From Ruminococcaceae bacterium UBA3903 (GTDB taxonomy: Bacteria; Bacillota; Clostridia; Oscillospirales; Acutalibacteraceae), in contig DGFJ01000011.1 in assembly GCA_002391625.1 (NCBI GenBank), forward strand, positions 1 through 20,106: a DNA stretch of 20,106 bases, written 5' to 3'. Positions within the stretch are counted from its first letter, which is position 1, and every line of letters starts with the position of its first letter. Positions 7,597-13,529 of the stretch are shown here, piece after piece. Position numbers and translations under genes: made by a program. The notes beneath the pieces are model-generated. The model did not search any database. It saw nothing but the letters and a program-made list of their open reading frames with translations, and was not told the origin of the DNA.

Positions 7597-8658
7597 TTAC
7601 ATTTTGTCCTTTGGGGCAATAAACTGTAATAAATCCTTTTTATCTATTTTGTAGGTTTGGCTGCAGCCTATATCCTTTAGAATGATTAAGCTAATGGCAT
7701 TGCCAGCACTTTTTTTATCGCCAGAGGTGCTGCGGACTATTTTTTGAATAGGTGTAGTATCAGCAGTTGGTAAGCTGTATTTTTCGCATAGCCTTGCAAT
7801 ACGGTTGGCAGTACCAGTAGGCGTTAGGTTGTTTTGCTCACTGGCAAGAGTCATCATAACCATCCCGATAGCTACCGCTTCACCATGGGTTAGGGTGGAG
7901 TAGTTATGCTCCTTTTCCATAGCGTGTGCCAAGGTATGACCAAAGTTTAACAGCATACGTTGGCCCTTTTCACGTTCATCGTTTTGTACCACGTCACGTT
8001 TAATTGAAACACAGTCATAAATTATATCATCTATAATACTGTTGGCGTTTAGCCGCTCCAGCTTTTCAAATAGCTCCCGACTTTTGATACAGCCGTATTT
8101 AATGACCTCTCCCATACCGTCCGCAAATAGCTTATCAGATAGAGTGGATAGGGTATTAGGGTCTATTAATACTAAGATAGGCTGCCAAAAAGCACCTACT
8201 AAGTTTTTGCCCTGTGGTATGTCTACACCTGTTTTACCCCCAACGGAGGAATCCACCTGTGCCAGCAGCGATGTAGGTATTTGTACAAAATCTATACCAC
8301 GCAGGTATGTAGCAGCGGCAAAGCCAGCCATATCACCAGTAACACCGCCGCCTAATGCTACAATTAGGTCTTTGCGGGTAAAGCCATTGTCCGCTAAAGC
8401 GTTGTACATTTCATTAATTGTTGACAGACGCTTTTGCTCCTCACCAGCCTTAAAAGTGTAGGTGAATACTTGATACCCCGTATTTTCAAGGCTTTTTTTA
8501 ATGGATTCACCATACAAAGGAAAAACGTTGCTGTCTGATATAACCATTACTCTATTAGCCTTAGTTAAGGGCTTAATATATGTGCCACAGCTGTTTAAAA
8601 GGTTTCTATCTATAATTATGTCATATGGGTTACCTGTAGCAACGTGTAGCTTTTTCAT
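7597..8658 (-). CDS. aroB: 3-dehydroquinate synthase
   Basis: A 353-residue NAD- and metal-dependent enzyme that cyclises DAHP to 3-dehydroquinate, step two of the shikimate pathway. It has the NAD-binding GGGVTGDMAGFAAATYLRG region (from residue 103), the IPTSLLAQVDSSVGGKTGVD motif (127-146), GMGEVIKYG with Glu184 and Lys187, and the metal-binding histidines in NFGHTLAHAME and THGEAVAIGM. The length is typical. Its ATG overlaps the tyrA stop by 4 nt (ATGA at 8655-8658), which points to translational coupling with the gene before it. Confidence 0.97.
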   Translation of the reverse strand: MKKLHVATGNPYDIIIDRNLLNSCGTYIKPLTKANRVMVISDSNVFPLYGESIKKSLENTGYQVFTYTFKAGEEQKRLSTINEMYNALADNGFTRKDLIVALGGGVTGDMAGFAAATYLRGIDFVQIPTSLLAQVDSSVGGKTGVDIPQGKNLVGAFWQPILVLIDPNTLSTLSDKLFADGMGEVIKYGCIKSRELFEKLERLNANSIIDDIIYDCVSIKRDVVQNDEREKGQRMLLNFGHTLAHAMEKEHNYSTLTHGEAVAIGMVMMTLASEQNNLTPTGTANRIARLCEKYSLPTADTTPIQKIVRSTSGDKKSAGNAISLIILKDIGCSQTYKIDKKDLLQFIAPKDKM

Positions 8659-9485
8659 TCTCCTAAAGCCTCCTTAACAGCCTTACCTCTTTTTAGAATA
8701 TTTCTTAATTTATCTTCGTCGTTTAGCTCTATGGAATTTTTAATCTGAGTTAGGTTTTCAATTAAAGTGCCTAGCTCGTCCAAAAGGGGTTCTTTATTTT
8801 CTAGGAAAAGTTCTGACCATAGCTGTGCGTTGATGTTTGCTACACGGGACACATCCCGATAGCTGCCAGCTGAAAAGCCGTTATGATTTGGACAGCTTGG
8901 ACTTAACACATATGCACAGGCAAGTGCGTGTGGCAGCTGTGATGTGAAGGCTATCATTTTATCATGCTCCTCAGGTGTGGTTATTCGTATGCCACCAAAG
9001 CCAAGCTGTAGGGCTAAATGATACAGGACATTAACCGCATAACGGGGTGCTTCACAGGGTACTATAATATAGGATGCCCCTAAGAACAGGTCAGCGTCAG
9101 AAACTCCAAAGCCATTTTTTTCCTTGCCAGCCATTGGATGACTGCCTACAAAGATAAAATTGTTTTCTCGTGCCAATTTTACCATTGTAGGACAAATTTT
9201 TGATTTTATACCTGCTGCATCAGTGACAACACAGTGCTTTTTTATATATACAGCGTTTTCCTTGATGAAATTTATGGCGGCGTTTGGAAAGGTGCATAGA
9301 ATAATTAAATCTGCATTTTCTAAATCTAGCTCGGTGCCTATTTTATCTATAGCACCCACGGCTAAAGCTTCATTTAATGGTGCTTCACTTCTGTTAATGC
9401 CTATTACCGTATGGTTTGTGTATTTCTTGATTGCTTTTGCAAAGGAACCACCGATTATACCCATTCCAACTATTACTACATTCAT
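8655..9485 (-). CDS. tyrA: Prephenate dehydrogenase
   Basis: A 276-residue NAD(P)-dependent enzyme of the TyrA family that oxidatively decarboxylates prephenate to 4-hydroxyphenylpyruvate, the committed branch to tyrosine. The N-terminus has a Rossmann motif, GMGIIGGSFA (residues 7-16). Further family segments are VTDAAGIKS, GSHPMAGKEKNG, the Thr/Glu-rich TTPEEHDKM, and TSQLPHALA. No C-terminal ACT domain follows, so feedback control through that domain is not expected, unlike pheA. It starts 18 nt after the aroF stop and overlaps aroB by 4 nt, making aroF-tyrA-aroB a tight unit. An arogenate-specific enzyme cannot be excluded from sequence alone. Confidence 0.93.
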   Translation of the reverse strand: MNVVIVGMGIIGGSFAKAIKKYTNHTVIGINRSEAPLNEALAVGAIDKIGTELDLENADLIILCTFPNAAINFIKENAVYIKKHCVVTDAAGIKSKICPTMVKLARENNFIFVGSHPMAGKEKNGFGVSDADLFLGASYIIVPCEAPRYAVNVLYHLALQLGFGGIRITTPEEHDKMIAFTSQLPHALACAYVLSPSCPNHNGFSAGSYRDVSRVANINAQLWSELFLENKEPLLDELGTLIENLTQIKNSIELNDEDKLRNILKRGKAVKEALGE

Positions 9486-9503
9486 TATTAAACCTTGCTC
9501 CTC

Positions 9504-10517
9504 TTATATGTTTGTTAAAGCCGATTTTAATGCTGTTAGTTTTTTAGCAACCTTATCAAATTGTTCAGGAGTAAGGGATTGTGCACCGTCAGATAACGCG
9601 TGTGTAGGGTCGTTGTGAACCTCAATGATTAAACCGTCAGCACCTGCGGCTACCGCTGCCATAGACAGTGATTCTACCAACCAGGACTTACCAGATGCGT
9701 GGCTAGGGTCAACAACTACTGGCAGATGAGATAGCTTTTTAAGTATTGGAACAGCAGAAATGTCCAATGTGTTTCTTGTGAATGTTTCATATGTACGAAT
9801 GCCTCGTTCACAAAGAATAACCTTTTCGTTACCACCAGCCATTATGTACTCTGCACTCATTAATAGTTCTTCAATAGTGCTGGATAGACCTCTTTTTAAT
9901 AGGATAGGTTTATCAATTTTACCAAGCTCTTTCAGAAGCTCGAAATTTTGCATATTTCTGGCACCTACTTGAATAATATCTACATCTTCAAACAGGTCAA
10001 TATGAGATACTCTCATAATCTCTGTAACGATAGGCAGACCAGTTTGCTTTCTGGCTTCCTTCATTAGCTCTAAGCCCTCAGCCTTTAGACCCTGGAAGGC
10101 ATATGGTGAGGTACGAGGCTTAAAAGCACCGCCACGCAGCAGGGTAGCACCTGAATGCTTAACATCCTTTGCTATTTGGCAAATTTGGTCTTTGCTTTCA
10201 ACTGAACATGGACCAGCCATAATATGCAGGCTGCCATCACCGATTTTTGTACCGTTGTTAAGGGTAATAACGGTATCATCCGGATGGAATTTTCTATTTG
10301 CTTTTTTGTACGGCTCCTGCACACGACGTACAGATTCTACAAAATCCTGTGCATTAATGCTGTCTATGTCAACCGAGGTGGTGTCTCCGATTAATCCTAG
10401 TACAGTGTTGTGTATGCCTTCCCAGGCATTAACCTTTACATTATTATTAGCTTCTATTTTTTCTACAAAGCTTTGTACGTTTTCCTTACTACAATTCTTT
10501 TTTAATACAATAATCAT
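9504..10517 (-). CDS. aroF: 3-deoxy-7-phosphoheptulonate (DAHP) synthase, type I-beta with N-terminal regulatory domain
   Basis: A 337-residue enzyme that condenses PEP and erythrose-4-phosphate into DAHP, the entry step of aromatic biosynthesis. Residues 1 to about 70 form a ferredoxin-like domain of the type that in Thermotoga maritima DAHP synthase binds tyrosine or phenylalanine and gates the active site. The catalytic barrel follows with AGPCSVES (101-108), RGGAFKPRTSPYAFQG, GARNMQNFELL, LLKRG, DPSHASG and EVHNDP. It is the first structural gene of the operon. GGAGG (10525-10529) precedes the ATG, directly behind a strong intrinsic terminator and a Tyr/Phe-rich leader ORF, so transcription should be attenuated when tyrosine or phenylalanine is plentiful, with likely feedback inhibition on top. 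The gene name follows common usage in Gram-positive genomes; aroG or aroA(G) are also used. Confidence 0.95.
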   Translation of the reverse strand: MIIVLKKNCSKENVQSFVEKIEANNNVKVNAWEGIHNTVLGLIGDTTSVDIDSINAQDFVESVRRVQEPYKKANRKFHPDDTVITLNNGTKIGDGSLHIMAGPCSVESKDQICQIAKDVKHSGATLLRGGAFKPRTSPYAFQGLKAEGLELMKEARKQTGLPIVTEIMRVSHIDLFEDVDIIQVGARNMQNFELLKELGKIDKPILLKRGLSSTIEELLMSAEYIMAGGNEKVILCERGIRTYETFTRNTLDISAVPILKKLSHLPVVVDPSHASGKSWLVESLSMAAVAAGADGLIIEVHNDPTHALSDGAQSLTPEQFDKVAKKLTALKSALTNI

Positions 10518-10537
10518 TTTTATTCCTCCAAATTTAC

Positions 10538-10567
10538 AAAAAAATAACGGAGCTATGGAAGCTCCGT
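10538..10567 (-). terminator. Attenuator terminator before aroF
   Basis: On the minus strand ACGGAGCT (10567-10560) pairs with AGCTCCGT (10554-10547) around a 5-nt loop, and is followed by TATTTTTTT ending at 10538. This is a textbook intrinsic terminator. It lies between the leader ORF stop (10603) and the aroF ribosome binding site (10525-10529), so it can only act on transcripts heading into aroF. Confidence 0.9.
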
Positions 10568-10604
10568 AAAACGCTTAAAAATATAGGCAGATAAACGAAG
10601 GCTT
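10559..10604 (-). promoter_or_regulatory. Predicted antiterminator pairing overlapping the leader stop codon
   Basis: Minus-strand AAGCCTTCGT (10604-10595) can pair with ACGGAGCTT (10567-10559): nine pairs with one G-U and one bulged C. It uses the whole 5' arm of the terminator, so the two structures exclude each other. Its 5' strand starts inside the TAA stop of the leader peptide. A ribosome that finishes the leader would cover it and let the terminator form; one stalled at the Tyr/Phe codons upstream would leave it free. Confidence 0.65.
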
Positions 10605-10698
10605 ACACCACGATATTATGGTATGCGAAATAATATCCAACAGAATAGCTGTTGGAATAGCCATAGCCTATAAATCGCATTGTTTGTAATGTAGCCAT
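10603..10698 (-). CDS. Tyr/Phe-rich attenuator leader peptide of the aromatic operon
   Basis: A 31-codon ORF with the excellent ribosome binding site GGAGG (10707-10711) 8 nt before its ATG. The peptide begins MATLQTMRFI, has the core GYGYSNSYSVGYYFAY and ends HNIVV. Tyrosines are at positions 12, 14, 18, 22, 23 and 26 (five TAT, one TAC), phenylalanines at 9 and 24. There is no tryptophan. This fits an operon that makes tyrosine and phenylalanine. The last Tyr codon is 16 nt before the antiterminator segment, so a ribosome stalled there would leave it exposed. A hairpin inside the ORF pairs TCCAACAG with CTGTTGGA (10636-10656) and could act as the pause structure. The ORF is unlikely to have a function as a protein. 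Confidence 0.85.
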   Translation of the reverse strand: MATLQTMRFIGYGYSNSYSVGYYFAYHNIVV

Positions 10699-10743
10699 AA
10701 TATTTACCTCCGTTTAGTCTATTGTTGTTTAGTCGTTGATAAC

Positions 10744-10772
10744 ATCATAATACCCATGATATTATTTGTCAA
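10744..10772 (-). promoter_or_regulatory. Promoter of the aromatic amino-acid operon
   Basis: On the minus strand a perfect TTGACA (10772-10767), 17-bp spacer and TATGAT (10749-10744) make a near-consensus sigma-A promoter. The predicted start near 10737 gives a leader of about 190 nt up to the terminator, containing the leader ORF. The remaining gap 10773-10902 is A/T rich and shows no gene. Confidence 0.85.
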
Positions 10773-10902
10773 GGGAAAAACAGCAATATATCGCTTTAAA
10801 CCGTTAAATTGCCGTTTTGTACAAAAATACTCGCTCTATTTATTGAAATTAGATATATTTTTAGCGTAGATAATATTATCAATATAATTACTGTGAAATT
10901 CT

Positions 10903-11463
10903 TCACTGTTTATTAGAAAGCTGTTTATCAATAAATTCATAAACAGGCTGTATTTCTTTTTCGTAATTATGCTGTATTTCAAAAAAACATGTGTTAGCCT
11001 TTATACACAATTTTTTAACGTATAGGCTTTCACTTATAAAATCTGTAACACTACGTTCCTCTGGATATTTACGCTGTTCTATAGCACACCTGTGATGCAA
11101 AACCTGTGTTGTGAAATTTTGCAGTAAATAATCTTTTGAAAAACAAATATATACAGAGATGATATGTGTTAGGTACTGGTCATCCAAAGATAAAATCAGG
11201 TGAGGTAATATGTAACAGCCCTCAATAATTAAGTTTTGCCTGTTTTCTATCGCAGTGATTATAATCCCTTTTACGATACCCCAAATTTGCTTAGCAATAT
11301 GTGTGGTTGTATCAGCTACTGTAAAATTACAATCCTTGAAGCCTTGTAGTAATCCCATTTTTATATGGTCAAGAGATAGATAAGGGTATTTATATTTTTC
11401 TAATAAATGCTGTGATAGTAAGGTTTTACCAGCGTGGCTAACTCCACCTATTAAGATAATCAT
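10903..11463 (-). CDS. P-loop NTPase, kinase-like protein of unknown substrate
   Basis: A 186-residue protein with an N-terminal Walker A motif, GGVSHAGKT (residues 6-14), right after a hydrophobic strand (MIILI), as in small-molecule kinases. Then come YLSLDHIKMGL, which resembles the acceptor-binding segment of this fold, and NLIIEGCYILP, a likely second active-site strand with an acidic residue. The look is that of the adenylate kinase / 2-phosphoglycerate kinase / zeta-toxin-like group, but I do not recognise a specific family. The ATG is 14 nt from the end of aroK and its AAGGA ribosome binding site overlaps that end, so it is co-transcribed with aroE and aroK. No antitoxin-like partner is beside it. 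No clear terminator follows. Confidence 0.7.
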   Translation of the reverse strand: MIILIGGVSHAGKTLLSQHLLEKYKYPYLSLDHIKMGLLQGFKDCNFTVADTTTHIAKQIWGIVKGIIITAIENRQNLIIEGCYILPHLILSLDDQYLTHIISVYICFSKDYLLQNFTTQVLHHRCAIEQRKYPEERSVTDFISESLYVKKLCIKANTCFFEIQHNYEKEIQPVYEFIDKQLSNKQ

Positions 11464-11477
11464 ATGTATACTGTTCC

Positions 11478-12029
11478 TTACAGCTGTGCTGATGTATGTG
11501 TACGTGGAGACTTCACCATGGGAATGCTAAGGCGTTTACAAATATCCATACATACCTTTACGGGAGGCTTAGCACCACGCACAGTTATATCGGCAGCCCT
11601 TGTGTATAGCGGCATACGCTGCTCATACATTTCTGCCATAGCTTTGTTTTTGTCAGGACGTTGTAACAGAGGTCGTTTGGTATCGTTGCGTAAACGGTAT
11701 CTTAAGGTGCTTAAGGATACATTTAACAGAACAATAGTACCTGTTTGTGACAACGCTTGTACATTTCTTTCAAACAGCAGTGTGCCACCACCAGCGGAAA
11801 TTATCATATTATCTTTTTGTGCCAATTCTACAGCGGTGTTATATTCTAAATCCCTAAAATACGCTTCCCCATACTTTTCAAAAATTTCTTTTACAGTCAT
11901 ATTGGATTTTTCTTCTATATAGTAATCCATATCTACAAAGGGTCTGCCAGTTATCTTTGATAATCGTTTGCCAACGGTGCTTTTACCACAACCCATAAAA
12001 CCACACAGGATAACATTGCTTTTGTTCAT
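11478..12029 (-). CDS. aroK: Shikimate kinase
   Basis: A 183-residue enzyme that phosphorylates shikimate at the 3-hydroxyl using ATP. It shows the Walker A GFMGCGKST (residues 10-18), the shikimate-binding DMD motif (33-35), the SAGGGT segment that also contacts shikimate, and a lid with the substrate- and ATP-contacting arginines in RNDTKRPLLQ. The length is slightly above the usual 165-175, with an unconserved tail. The gene lies 115 nt after aroE; that gap (12030-12144) holds no convincing hairpin or promoter. It should act between aroE and aroA, whose gene is in the neighbouring operon. Confidence 0.95.
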   Translation of the reverse strand: MNKSNVILCGFMGCGKSTVGKRLSKITGRPFVDMDYYIEEKSNMTVKEIFEKYGEAYFRDLEYNTAVELAQKDNMIISAGGGTLLFERNVQALSQTGTIVLLNVSLSTLRYRLRNDTKRPLLQRPDKNKAMAEMYEQRMPLYTRAADITVRGAKPPVKVCMDICKRLSIPMVKSPRTHTSAQL

Positions 12030-12144
12030 TTATTTCACTCTTTTCTCTTAAACTGTTGTCGGACTGTGAGATGTTTCAGCGAGCTTATAAATACTAAACG
12101 TACAAAAGCTATGTCAGTCAGACGCATAAAAATTATCATATATA

Positions 12145-12993
12145 TTACTTATTAAATATTTTTTTCATTTCTGTGGCACTATCCAAGACCAATTGTTCTA
12201 TGTCCTTAGGGTCGTATGTGGAGCCGTCCCATATTTGATGTGAAACAACAGCCTGCCATACCAACATAGACATACCACCCAATGCTTTTTTACCCATTGC
12301 TTTAGCTGTTTTGACTAACTTTGTTTCTAGAGGGTTGTACACGGCATCAAAAACAGCATTGCAATGCTCCAGCACTGACTGTGAAACAGCCATATTGTCA
12401 ATGTTAGGATACATTCCAATAGGAGTGGCATTTATAAGTAAATCAAAATCACCGTTTATCCTGTCTATATAGCAGGATGAAATGCATGGTCTGAAAACCT
12501 TATCCTTTATTTCACCTACCAGCTTGGTTACAGCTAAAATATCATGGGGACGTACAGCTATTCGTACATCGGCACCAGCCTTAGCGGCTTCGAATGCCAT
12601 TGTGCGTGCTACGCCGCCTGTGCCTAGGATTACCACCTTGCCAGCTAACTGTATGCCAGAGCTTTTTAGTGCCGCCAGAAAACCGTCAGGGTCTGTTGTG
12701 TAGCCCTTTGATTGTTCACCATGTACAACAGTGTTTACGCTGCCGTATATACCAGCTTTATTGTCTAAGCTGGTAAGTAAAGGTATGATAGCCTGTTTAT
12801 GAGGTATGGTGATGTTAAAGCCGTCCAGCTTTGACAATATAGCTTGATAATCTGCATCAAGCTTTTCAGGAGCTACATCTATAACTGTGTATTCAGCATC
12901 TATGTTAGATAGTTCAAACAATCTTTTGTGTATAAATGGTGACATAGTATGACCGATAGGGTGACCGATAACTGCATAATTTTTCTTGCTCAT
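12145..12993 (-). CDS. aroE: Shikimate dehydrogenase (NADP+)
   Basis: A 282-residue enzyme reducing 3-dehydroshikimate to shikimate. The N-terminal domain carries IGHPIGHTMSPFIHK, the catalytic Lys66 in FNITIPHK, Asn87 in SVNTVV and Asp101 in TDPDGF. The nucleotide-binding domain has GTGGVARTMAF (from residue 124) and the NATPIGMYP segment, and the C-terminus has the conserved GGMSMLVWQA. The ribosome binding site is AGAGG. It is the first gene of a three-gene unit with aroK and a kinase-like gene, and its promoter overlaps that of the divergent acpP. Typical length and motifs favour AroE over a quinate/shikimate dehydrogenase paralogue. Confidence 0.96.
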   Translation of the reverse strand: MSKKNYAVIGHPIGHTMSPFIHKRLFELSNIDAEYTVIDVAPEKLDADYQAILSKLDGFNITIPHKQAIIPLLTSLDNKAGIYGSVNTVVHGEQSKGYTTDPDGFLAALKSSGIQLAGKVVILGTGGVARTMAFEAAKAGADVRIAVRPHDILAVTKLVGEIKDKVFRPCISSCYIDRINGDFDLLINATPIGMYPNIDNMAVSQSVLEHCNAVFDAVYNPLETKLVKTAKAMGKKALGGMSMLVWQAVVSHQIWDGSTYDPKDIEQLVLDSATEMKKIFNK

Positions 12994-13045
12994 AATAAAA
13001 ACCTCTTTTTAAATTGATAATATTACTTAATTTTGAAAAAATATT

Positions 13046-13074
13046 TTCATAAATTTTGAAATATATATTGACAA
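13046..13074 (-). promoter_or_regulatory. Predicted promoter of the aroE operon
   Basis: On the minus strand TTGTCA (13074-13069), 17 bp, then TATGAA (13051-13046). The -35 box overlaps the -35 box of the acpP promoter by five bases, back to back. The predicted start near 13039 gives a leader of about 45 nt. No leader peptide or terminator is seen here, unlike the aroF unit. Confidence 0.5.
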
Positions 13075-13096
13075 AGTACAGGTTTGCTAATAATAT
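13068..13096 (+). promoter_or_regulatory. Promoter of acpP
   Basis: A perfect TTGACA (13068-13073), a 17-bp spacer and TAATAT (13091-13096). The predicted start is near 13103, about 130 nt upstream of the acpP start codon, leaving a long structured leader. Confidence 0.75.
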
Positions 13097-13113
13097 GTTT
13101 CTGTAAGGAAAAA

Positions 13114-13164
13114 ATGCTCACAGATTTTCAGGCAGTGTTTTTCGTTAATTGCATTGTAGCATAA
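13114..13164 (+). CDS. Possible 16-codon leader ORF upstream of acpP
   Basis: ATG at 13114 preceded by AAGGA (13105-13109) reads MLTDFQAVFFVNCIVA and stops at 13162-13164. It runs through the 5' arm and loop of the terminator at 13133-13177, and its stop touches the 3' arm. A translating ribosome would break that hairpin. Against it: the predicted transcript start is only about 10 nt upstream, and so short an ORF can arise by chance. Confidence 0.3.
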   Translation: MLTDFQAVFFVNCIVA

Positions 13165-13205
13165 AAACACTGTTTTTGTCCACAATAGAGAATAAAAGTC
13201 TGTGA
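13118..13205 (+). promoter_or_regulatory. Long-range stem enclosing the acpP leader hairpin
   Basis: TCACAGATTTT (13118-13128) pairs with AAAAGTCTGTGA (13194-13205) with a single bulged G. It encloses the terminator hairpin and ends 17 nt before the acpP GGAGG. The two stems are compatible, so the leader may fold as one structured element. Confidence 0.45.
13133..13177 (+). terminator. Terminator-like hairpin inside the acpP 5' leader
   Basis: CAGTGTTTTT (13133-13142) and AAAAACACTG (13163-13172) form a perfect 10-bp stem with a 20-nt loop, followed by five T. It lies between the promoter and the acpP ribosome binding site, so it is either an attenuator of acpP or the end of a short RNA of about 75 nt. 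Confidence 0.7.
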
Positions 13206-13234
13206 CAATACAAAATTAATTGGAGGAATTTATA

Positions 13235-13465
13235 ATGGTACTAGAAAAAGTAAAAGCAATTTTAGCAGATCAGTTCGATGCAGAGGAAGACAGCATAACA
13301 ATGGATACAACTATTCAGGATGATTTAGGTGCAGATTCTTTGGACGTTGTAGATTTATTAATGACCATTGAAGATGAGTTTGAGGTAGAGGTTCCAGATT
13401 CAGAAATAGAGAACATGAAAACTGTTGGTAACCTAGTAACCTATATTGAGGCAAATCAAAAATAA
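13235..13465 (+). CDS. acpP: Acyl carrier protein
   Basis: A 76-residue, strongly acidic four-helix carrier protein for fatty-acid synthesis. The ATG at 13235 is chosen because GGAGG (13222-13226) lies 8 nt upstream; an in-frame TTG at 13220 overlaps that site. The phosphopantetheine attachment motif is GADSLDVVDL with Ser35, followed by the recognition-helix acidic stretch MTIEDEFEVEVPD. It stands alone here, not next to plsX or fab genes, with its own promoter, a structured 130-nt leader and a strong terminator behind it. Its isolation could mean a specialised carrier, but the sequence looks like an ordinary AcpP. Confidence 0.95.
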   Translation: MVLEKVKAILADQFDAEEDSITMDTTIQDDLGADSLDVVDLLMTIEDEFEVEVPDSEIENMKTVGNLVTYIEANQK

Positions 13466-13485
13466 GTTATTTGTAGACAAAAAGC

Positions 13486-13523
13486 AAACGGCTGTGGGAT
13501 TTTATTATCCTACAGCCGTTTTT
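13486..13523. terminator. Bidirectional terminator after acpP
   Basis: AAACGGCTGTGGGAT (13486-13500) pairs with ATCCTACAGCCGTTT (13507-13521), 15 pairs with one G-U and a 6-nt loop. Five T follow on the plus strand (13519-13523), and T-rich sequence follows on the minus strand. It serves acpP and the convergent NrdD-like gene. Confidence 0.9.
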
Positions 13524-13529
13524 ACCATA

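Noticed and set aside
10547..10667. Alternative pairing of GCTATGG in the leader ORF (10667-10661) with CCATAGC in the terminator loop
   Set aside because: It is possible (seven pairs) but lies in the codons for Tyr12 and Gly13, where a stalled ribosome would cover it, so it would give the wrong response. The stop-codon pairing fits better.
10538..10740. T-box riboswitch in the aroF leader
   Set aside because: No specifier-loop stem or T-box core sequence could be found, and the space is taken up by the leader ORF and terminator.
10869..10880. Perfect palindrome GATAATATTATC downstream of the kinase-like gene
   Set aside because: All but two bases are A/T in a very A/T-rich gap, no loop and no T run. 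Chance is likely.
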